The position numbers and the translations under genes were made by a program. Below are positions 13,553 to 18,563 of a DNA stretch of 18,563 nucleotides, piece by piece. Each line of letters opens with the position of its first letter. Within the stretch, counting starts at the first letter, position 1. Source of the stretch: an uncultured Desulfobacterales bacterium (GTDB lineage Bacteria; Desulfobacterota; Desulfobacteria; Desulfobacterales; G020354645); assembly GCA_947259865.1 (NCBI GenBank), contig CAMYNZ010000017.1:12046-30608 (forward strand). The letters are read 5' to 3'. The notes below the pieces were generated by a model. It made no database searches and was not told the origin of the DNA. It saw only the letters and a list, made by a program, of their open reading frames with translations.

Positions 13553-14878
13553 CTATTTTTTTCCGGGTTTGTATCTGATTTTTACGGCGTTTGCATGCGC
13601 ACCCATACCCTCGATTTCGGCCAATCGGACAATATCACCGGCCTCACCGTTAAACGCTTCTTTTGAATAATGGATTATACTGGTTTTCTTGGTGAAATGA
13701 TCCACGGATAGGGCAGAAGCAAATCTTGCGGTACCCGCGGTGGGCAAAACATGATTTGGTCCGGCAATATAATCGCCCACCGGCTCCGGGGTGTAGTCCC
13801 CCATAAATACGGCCCCGGCATTGCGGATCCGACTGAGGTAGGCAAACGGATCCTTGATATGCAGTTCGAGGTGCTCCGGTGCGATTTTGTTGGCCAGTTC
13901 AACGGCTGACGCTATGTCCGGTACAATCAGGATGGCACCGTATCGTTCGAGAGAGGATCTGGCAACATTGCAGCGATCCAGACCGGGTAGCTGCTGTTCA
14001 ATAGCACTTGCCGTGGCTTCTCCGATTTGCCGGGAATTGGTGACCAGTATGGCAGAAGCCAATATATCATGTTCCGCCTGGGAGAGAAGATCGGCAGCCG
14101 CGAACTCGGGGATAGCAGAATCGTCGGCAATAACCAGAATTTCACTGGGACCGGCAATCATATCGATGCCGACAGTTCCCGCCACTATTTTTTTGGCAAG
14201 GGTAACATAAATATTTCCCGGCCCAACGATAACGTCTACTTGCGGGATCGTTTCAGTCCCGTAAGCCAGGGCGGCAATGGCCCATGCACTTCCTGCCTTG
14301 TATATCTCATCAACACCGGCCTTTTTGGCTGCCACCAGCAAGTGGGGATTTATTTTTCCATTTCTGGTGGGGGGCGTCACCATGACAATTCGGCCGACAC
14401 CGGCAATGCGGGCGGGAATAGCCCCCATCAAGACAGAAGAGACCAGCGGGGTCTCACCCCCGATTCCGCCCGGTACATAAACACCCGCCGCAGCGACAGG
14501 ATTCACGAGCTGGCCGAGTATGGTCCCGGGCCGTTGGGTGTTTATCCAGGACTTGGGAAACTGCAGGCGGTGAAAAGCTTCAATTTGGGATGCGGCCCGG
14601 TTTAAACTGCGCCTAAACGCTCTATCGACCTTTTTTGTCGCGTCCCTGAGTTCGCGGGCGGTAACTTTTAGGGACACTGCTTTCAAGCCCGGCGCATCAA
14701 AACGGTTGGTGTATTTGATCAGGGCCTTGTCTCCATTCTTTTTCACATCTTCCAGGATGCGATTGACTTCGTAAAGATCCTTTTTTTTAAATCCAAGCTC
14801 GCGGTTAACAATCGCCGCGATTCGCTTTTGTGCAACTTTTGATGGGTATCTATAAATCTTCATGCGAGGTGCTTTCAT
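13553..14878 (-). CDS. hisD: Histidinol dehydrogenase
   Basis: Zinc enzyme that oxidises L-histidinol to L-histidine in two NAD-dependent steps, the last reaction of histidine synthesis. Zinc ligands equivalent to E. coli Q259, H262, D360 and H419 are present as Q267, H270 (SQAEHD), D369 (EPVGDY) and H428 (GMGAHA). The catalytic pair is E335-H336 (APEHLELH). Other landmarks are YVPGG (134-138), IVGPGNIYVTLAKK and IAGPSEILVIAD. Length 441 is normal. ATG 14878 has AGG 7 nt upstream; ATG 14863 is an alternative that shortens it by five residues. It stands alone, without other his genes, and diverges from serC across a perfect palindrome. This isolated position is common for hisD outside compact his operons. 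Confidence 0.97.
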   Translation of the reverse strand: MKAPRMKIYRYPSKVAQKRIAAIVNRELGFKKKDLYEVNRILEDVKKNGDKALIKYTNRFDAPGLKAVSLKVTARELRDATKKVDRAFRRSLNRAASQIEAFHRLQFPKSWINTQRPGTILGQLVNPVAAAGVYVPGGIGGETPLVSSVLMGAIPARIAGVGRIVMVTPPTRNGKINPHLLVAAKKAGVDEIYKAGSAWAIAALAYGTETIPQVDVIVGPGNIYVTLAKKIVAGTVGIDMIAGPSEILVIADDSAIPEFAAADLLSQAEHDILASAILVTNSRQIGEATASAIEQQLPGLDRCNVARSSLERYGAILIVPDIASAVELANKIAPEHLELHIKDPFAYLSRIRNAGAVFMGDYTPEPVGDYIAGPNHVLPTAGTARFASALSVDHFTKKTSIIHYSKEAFNGEAGDIVRLAEIEGMGAHANAVKIRYKPGKK

Positions 14879-14914
14879 TTGAGTGCCTGTTCAGGGGCTC
14901 ACGGTCACCCACTG

Positions 14915-14943
14915 CTCTATCCATGGTTTCCTATGGATGTCAA
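14915..14943 (-). promoter_or_regulatory. Possible hisD promoter
   Basis: On the minus strand TTGACA (14943-14938), a 17-nt spacer and ATAGAG (14920-14915) lie about 40 nt upstream of the hisD start. The -35 is perfect and the -10 is weak. An imperfect hairpin ATCCAT/ATGGAT (14919-14938) lies in the spacer. Confidence 0.45.
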
Positions 14944-14968
14944 ACAAATTTTTCACGATATTGTCTGG

Positions 14969-14996
14969 CTATAAGTGGTTTTAAAACCACTTATAG
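14969..14996. promoter_or_regulatory. Perfect 28-bp palindrome between divergent hisD and serC
   Basis: CTATAAGTGGTTTT (14969-14982) is followed directly by its exact complement AAAACCACTTATAG (14983-14996), with no spacer. It lies 25 bp from the hisD -35 box and 7 bp from a TTGACA (15004-15009) in front of serC. The position suggests a shared regulator site or cruciform. I do not recognise the motif. Confidence 0.65.
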
Positions 14997-15140
14997 ATAC
15001 AGGTTGACATATCAGGTGCTATCTGCACACATAAAAGTTCTGCAAAAAAGTGAGCTGCCGAAGTATGCCCGTATAAAGCCCTTTATGGTGTGATGGTAAA
15101 ATACGCCTTTCCGGTATGGAGTCAAGCAAGGAGGAAAGAA

Positions 15141-16229
15141 ATGAGCGCAAACAGAATTCATAACTTCAACGCGGGTCCTGCCGCCCTGCCGCTCAGTGTT
15201 CTACAAGAGATTCAAGCGTCTTTTTTAAATTTCAAAGGATCGGGTATGTCGGTTACCGAAATCAGTCACCGCTCCAGATGGTTCGATGAGGTCATCAACG
15301 ATGCCGTCACCCGGACAAAGCGCCTCCTCAATTTAGATGAAAACTTTCATGTGCTTTTTATCCAGGGCGGCGCCAGCCTGCAGTTTTGCATGGTACCCAT
15401 GAATTTTTTGCCGGACGACAGGTCGGCTGACTATGTTGATACCGGGACCTGGTCAACAAAAGCCATTACAGAAGCCCGGATACAGGGCAAAAGGGTTAAC
15501 GTCGTTGCCTCCTCGGCCGATAAAAATTATTCATATATCCCCCGCGATATTCAATTCAGCAAAGACGCGGTGTATGTCCACATTACTTCCAACAATACCA
15601 TTAAGGGGACCCAGTGGTCAAAGTTCCCGCAAACAAATGGTATTCCTATCATTGCCGACATGTCATCGGACATCATGAGCAAATCTTTTGATCCTGCGCC
15701 TTTCGGCCTGATTTACGCCGGCGCCCAGAAAAACATCGGTCCTGCCGGGGTGTGCATGGTGATCGTGCGGGATGACATGTTAAATATGATACCGGATACG
15801 CTGCCGACCATGCTTACTTACAACACGTTTGTTTCCAAAAATTCATTGTTCAACACGCCGCCTTGTTTTGCGATATATACCGTGCAACTGGTTATGAAAT
15901 GGCTGGAGGAAACCATCGGCGGTCTCGAAAAAATGGCGGCCATCAACCAGGAAAAAGCCCGGCTGCTTTATGATTTCCTGGATTCGAGTCAATATTATAG
16001 AACCACCGCTGAACCGGACAGCCGTTCTTTGATGAACATCACCTTCAGACTGCCGGATGAAGATCTGGAGAAACGTTTTGTCGAAGAAGCTCTGGAAAAC
16101 GGATTGGGTGGTTTAAAGGGCCATAAATCAGTTGGCGGCTGCCGGGCATCCATTTACAATGCCACCACGCTGGATGCCGTCAAAGCCTTAATCGATTTTA
16201 TGAAAAATTTTGAAAACCAAAAAGGCTAA
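15141..16229 (+). CDS. serC: Phosphoserine aminotransferase
   Basis: PLP enzyme that converts 3-phosphohydroxypyruvate and glutamate to phosphoserine in serine synthesis (and can act in pyridoxine synthesis). The start is ATG 15141 behind AAGGAGG (15128-15134). An in-frame ATG 51 nt upstream has no ribosome site and would add residues before the conserved HNFNAGPAALP opening. Landmarks: GSGMSVTEISHRS (33-45), FIQGGASLQF (73-82), TGTWSTKA (101-108), HITSNNTIKGTQW (147-159), IADMSSDIMS (171-180) and the PLP lysine K197 in YAGAQKNIGPAG. The C-terminus has GGLKGHKSVGGCRASIYN. Length 362 is normal. No serA or serB is adjacent. The oxidoreductase that follows has its own promoter. Confidence 0.97.
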   Translation: MSANRIHNFNAGPAALPLSVLQEIQASFLNFKGSGMSVTEISHRSRWFDEVINDAVTRTKRLLNLDENFHVLFIQGGASLQFCMVPMNFLPDDRSADYVDTGTWSTKAITEARIQGKRVNVVASSADKNYSYIPRDIQFSKDAVYVHITSNNTIKGTQWSKFPQTNGIPIIADMSSDIMSKSFDPAPFGLIYAGAQKNIGPAGVCMVIVRDDMLNMIPDTLPTMLTYNTFVSKNSLFNTPPCFAIYTVQLVMKWLEETIGGLEKMAAINQEKARLLYDFLDSSQYYRTTAEPDSRSLMNITFRLPDEDLEKRFVEEALENGLGGLKGHKSVGGCRASIYNATTLDAVKALIDFMKNFENQKG

Positions 16230-16260
16230 ATTCCGTCCTGGCATGTGACCTTGGTTTCTC

Positions 16261-16289
16261 TTGACATTGCCCGGGAATACGAATAATGA
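16261..16289 (+). promoter_or_regulatory. Sigma70-type promoter of the aldehyde oxidoreductase gene
   Basis: TTGACA (16261-16266), a 17-nt spacer and TAATGA (16284-16289) lie downstream of serC. A start near 16296 would leave a leader of about 100 nt before the ATG at 16398. I found no riboswitch I could name in that leader. Confidence 0.6.
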
Positions 16290-16397
16290 AACATTATGGG
16301 CCAACCGTAAGGGAATTGGAAGCATCGGCTGTCGTTACTGCAGTCCGTGCCGTTTATTGGATTCTGTAAAAACTGTTTCGGGATAAGGAGGTGCCAC

Positions 16398-18140
16398 ATG
16401 GATAAGATTTTACGTATTAACATGGGGCCGGATGGCGACCCCAAGTACACTCAAGAATCCCCTGGCGATTACCAGGGTCTGGCAGGGCGAGCGTTGACAT
16501 CAGGCATTGTTTCAAAAGAGGTGCCGCCGCTGTGCCACCCGCTGGGTGAAAACAATAAACTGGTCATCGCACCCGGAATGCTCAGCGGAACGACGGCGGC
16601 GATGTCCGGACGAATTTCGATTGGCTGCAAAAGCCCCCTGACCGGTGGTATCAAGGAATCCAACGCCGGCGGGCAGGGTTCCCAGGTACTTGCCCGGCTC
16701 GGTTATGCCGCCATTGTTTTGGAAGGCAAGCCCAAAGATGATACGCTTTACAAAGTCCTGATAAACAAAGACGGCGTTCAGATAACCCCGGACAACAGCT
16801 TGTGCATGCTGGGCAATTATGATTTGGTCGATAAAATAAAAGCGGATCATGGTGAAAAGGTCGCCTGTATATCCATCGGTCCCGCCGGTGAAATGAAAAT
16901 GGCGGCAGCTTCGATAGCGTTGACGGACATGGAAATGCGACCCACCCGTCACGCCGGTCGCGGCGGAACCGGCGCCGTCATGGGTGCCAAGGGCGTAAAA
17001 GTTATCGTACTGGATGACGCCGGTATGAAAATGCGTGCTCCCAAAGATCCGGACAAATTTAAAGCCGCCAATCAGGCATTTGTCGCCGGGCTCAGAAAAC
17101 ATCCGGTCACCGGAGAAGGACTTCCGGCTTATGGAACCAATGTATTGACCAATGTTATCAGTGAAGCTGGCGCCTATCCGACCAAAAACTTCATGTGGGG
17201 CCGCTTTGATACCTGCTCCAAAATCAGCGGCGAAACCCAGGCTGAAACAGAAAATGCCCGGGGTGGTAAAGGCTCTGCGACCCATGGGTGTCATAGAGGC
17301 TGCATCATACGTTGCTCAGGAACCTTTTTTGACAAAGACGGCCACTACCTGACCAAACAGGTCGAATATGAGACGGTGTGGGCCCACGGCGCAAACTGCT
17401 GCATCGATGATCTGGATGCCATCGCTATGCTGGACCGCCTGGATGACGATTACGGCCTGGATACAATCGAAATGGGCGCAACCATTGCAGTTGCAATGGA
17501 GGCCGGAATTGCCGAATTCGGTGATGCCGAAGCCGCTATTAAACTTGTAAAAGAGGTCGGCAATGGCACCGATCTGGGGCGTATCCTGGGAAACGGCGCA
17601 GCCATCACCGGAAAAGTGTTCGGTGTTGAAAGGGTCCCGGTTGTTAAGGGCCAGGCCATGCCGGCCTATGATCCCAGAGGGATTCAGGGTATTGGCGTCA
17701 CCTATGCCACCAGCACCCAGGGAGCCGATCATACCGCAGGCTATGCGGTGGCCACCAACATTATGAATATCGGTGGAAGTGTGGATCCTCTAAAACCGGA
17801 GGGACAAGTCGAGCTGTCACGCAACCTACAGATTGCAACAGCCGCTATTGATTCCACCGGCATGTGCCTGTTTATCGCCTTTGCCATTATGGATCAGGAA
17901 GATACCTTTCAGGCCCTGATCGACTTGATCAATGCTTTTTACGGGCTGAGCCTGACAGCTGATGACGTAACTGATCTGGGTAAAAAAGTTCTCACTTCTG
18001 AAAGAGACTTTAACGCCCGGGCCGGCCTGACAGCCGAAACCGATCGTCTGCCCGAATACTTCCAGACGGAGAAACTGCCACCCCATAATATTACCTTCCA
18101 GGTCAAAGATGAAGACCTGGATCAGGTATTCAACTGGTAA
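16398..18140 (+). CDS. Aldehyde:ferredoxin oxidoreductase (tungsten/molybdenum AOR family)
   Basis: Oxidises aldehydes to acids with ferredoxin, or reduces acids in the other direction, using a bis-pterin W/Mo cofactor and one [4Fe-4S] cluster. The N-terminal domain opens KILRINMGPDGDPKYTQE, with SGRISIGCKSPLTGG (about 70-84) and RHAGRGGTGAVMGAKGVKVI (184-203), typical of pterin binding. Cluster cysteines are C298, C302, C306 (GCHRGCIIRC) and the distal C490 (DSTGMCLF); PAYDPRGIQGIGVTYATSTQGADH is the second pterin segment. Length 580 is slightly short of the roughly 600 usual. The start is ATG 16398, with AAGGAGGT (16385-16392) 5 nt upstream; an upstream in-frame ATG is rejected. In this organism it may handle aldehydes from fermentation or amino-acid breakdown; the substrate is not readable. 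A strong terminator follows. Confidence 0.94.
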   Translation: MDKILRINMGPDGDPKYTQESPGDYQGLAGRALTSGIVSKEVPPLCHPLGENNKLVIAPGMLSGTTAAMSGRISIGCKSPLTGGIKESNAGGQGSQVLARLGYAAIVLEGKPKDDTLYKVLINKDGVQITPDNSLCMLGNYDLVDKIKADHGEKVACISIGPAGEMKMAAASIALTDMEMRPTRHAGRGGTGAVMGAKGVKVIVLDDAGMKMRAPKDPDKFKAANQAFVAGLRKHPVTGEGLPAYGTNVLTNVISEAGAYPTKNFMWGRFDTCSKISGETQAETENARGGKGSATHGCHRGCIIRCSGTFFDKDGHYLTKQVEYETVWAHGANCCIDDLDAIAMLDRLDDDYGLDTIEMGATIAVAMEAGIAEFGDAEAAIKLVKEVGNGTDLGRILGNGAAITGKVFGVERVPVVKGQAMPAYDPRGIQGIGVTYATSTQGADHTAGYAVATNIMNIGGSVDPLKPEGQVELSRNLQIATAAIDSTGMCLFIAFAIMDQEDTFQALIDLINAFYGLSLTADDVTDLGKKVLTSERDFNARAGLTAETDRLPEYFQTEKLPPHNITFQVKDEDLDQVFNW

Positions 18141-18167
18141 AACGAAGCCGGTATGCTGATTGAATTC

Positions 18168-18200
18168 ATGGGGAGCTCTTTAAAAGAGCTCCCCATTTTC
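18168..18200 (+). terminator. Rho-independent terminator after the aldehyde oxidoreductase gene
   Basis: ATGGGGAGCTCTT (18168-18180) and AAGAGCTCCCCAT (18184-18196) form a perfect 13-bp stem with a 3-nt loop, followed by TTTTC. It begins 27 nt after the stop codon. Confidence 0.88.
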
Positions 18201-18312
18201 TTGCCTGAAACATTTTTTGATGCCCGGAAAAAAATATTATAAGTGAGCCCCTGAACTAAGACCGGCCGGGTACTTGTTGTAGTAAACAGAATTGAGGTGC
18301 ATTCAGCGAATC

Positions 18313-18563
18313 ATGAAGAACACCGACAGCTTGACCATAGAGATGACCATCAGAACCGATCTGGTATCGCGATTTTACCCGATGCTTGCGGCAGGCTTTA
18401 TGGTCAAAGCCCAAACGGCCTGCAGCATAAAGGATTTATTATGCCGGCAGATCGGTATTCGTGAAGATTATCTGGAAAAGGAAATCCAGACGATCTTTTT
18501 GGAGGGTAAAGCCATAGATGATGTAGACGCACCGGTTGTACAGGATGGATCAATTCTGTCGTT
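18313..18563 (+). CDS. Unknown protein, possibly ubiquitin-like/MoaD-like fold, 3' end missing
   Basis: An open frame from ATG 18313 runs off the window (83 codons seen). GAGGTG (18294-18299) lies 13 nt upstream, rather far. The product starts MKNTDSLTIEMTIRTDLVSR and continues SIKDLLCRQIGIREDYLEKE, then IQTIFLEGKAIDDVDAPVVQ and DGSILS. The order strand, strand, helix with xxKDLL, then VxxxGK..DD...VxDGS is reminiscent of beta-grasp sulfur-carrier-like proteins, which often accompany W/Mo-pterin enzymes such as the AOR upstream. The C-terminus, where a Gly-Gly would decide this, is outside the window. The terminator before it means it is a separate transcription unit. Coding looks real; the fold is a guess. 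Confidence 0.6.
   Translation, partial: MKNTDSLTIEMTIRTDLVSRFYPMLAAGFMVKAQTACSIKDLLCRQIGIREDYLEKEIQTIFLEGKAIDDVDAPVVQDGSILS

Noticed and set aside
15090..15140. Upstream in-frame ATG extending serC by 17 residues
   Set aside because: No ribosome site precedes it, whereas AAGGAGG lies 6 nt before ATG 15141, and the family starts at the HNFNAGPAALP segment.
16286..16369. 27-codon frame, and in another frame a Cys-rich GCRYCSPCR segment, in the oxidoreductase leader
   Set aside because: The first begins inside the -10 box and has no ribosome site. The second has no ATG or GTG, only TTG codons at the promoter. Both are probably chance.
16347..16397. Upstream in-frame ATG extending the aldehyde oxidoreductase by 17 residues
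   Set aside because: The extension covers the AAGGAGGT ribosome site of ATG 16398 and has no family similarity.
16290..16397. Molybdenum/tungsten cofactor riboswitch in front of the aldehyde oxidoreductase gene
   Set aside because: The leader is long enough, but I could not recognise the conserved core; a covariance-model search would decide.
16512..17294. 260-codon minus-strand open frame
   Set aside because: It lies entirely within the aldehyde oxidoreductase gene in antisense and resembles no protein family; it is a shadow.

Overview
The window looks like the chromosome of a strictly anaerobic, fatty-acid-using deltaproteobacterium, most likely a Desulfobacterales-type sulfate reducer. 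This is inferred from gene content: an ETF coupled to a membrane FeS oxidoreductase, FadD, a large acyl-CoA dehydrogenase, a tungsten-type aldehyde:ferredoxin oxidoreductase, and a zinc-ribbon PilZ protein. There are no rRNA or tRNA genes and no CRISPR array. I cannot name the species.

Layout. Positions 1-1400 (minus strand) hold an efflux membrane-fusion protein and the first codons of the next gene, probably its pump. Positions 1388-5727 (minus) hold a beta-oxidation electron-transfer module: etfB and etfA (1-bp overlap, good terminator), preceded by a membrane-bound NarI/HdrD-like FeS oxidoreductase that should pass ETF electrons to menaquinone. An inverted-repeat element of about 235 bp separates the two. 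Positions 5972-7660 (plus) encode a long-chain acyl-CoA synthetase. Positions 7819-10359 (minus) encode a TetR/FadR-type repressor followed by an acyl-CoA dehydrogenase. A 49-residue membrane peptide (10385-10534, plus) diverges from the repressor. Positions 10612-12532 (minus) hold a glycosyltransferase and DNA-3-methyladenine glycosylase I. Positions 12751-14878 (minus) hold a PilZ protein and histidinol dehydrogenase, and 15141-18140 (plus) hold phosphoserine aminotransferase and the aldehyde oxidoreductase. A truncated unknown gene runs off the right end.

Regulation. Two perfect 18-bp palindromes, TGAATGAACGTTCATTCA (5765-5782) and TGAATGAATATTCATTCA (10345-10362), each lie directly after the -10 box of a TTGACA promoter, one for the FeS oxidoreductase and one for the repressor/dehydrogenase unit. 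This indicates a local FadR-like regulon: acyl-CoA would release the repressor and induce activation, dehydrogenation and electron-export genes. The same layout puts the apparent ATG of the repressor before its expected transcription start, so its true start is probably an ATC codon behind a perfect GGAGG, or there is a base error.

Other points to check: the FeS oxidoreductase has lost every cysteine of its first CCG domain; a perfect 28-bp palindrome sits between the divergent hisD and serC promoters; and the pilZ leader is structured.
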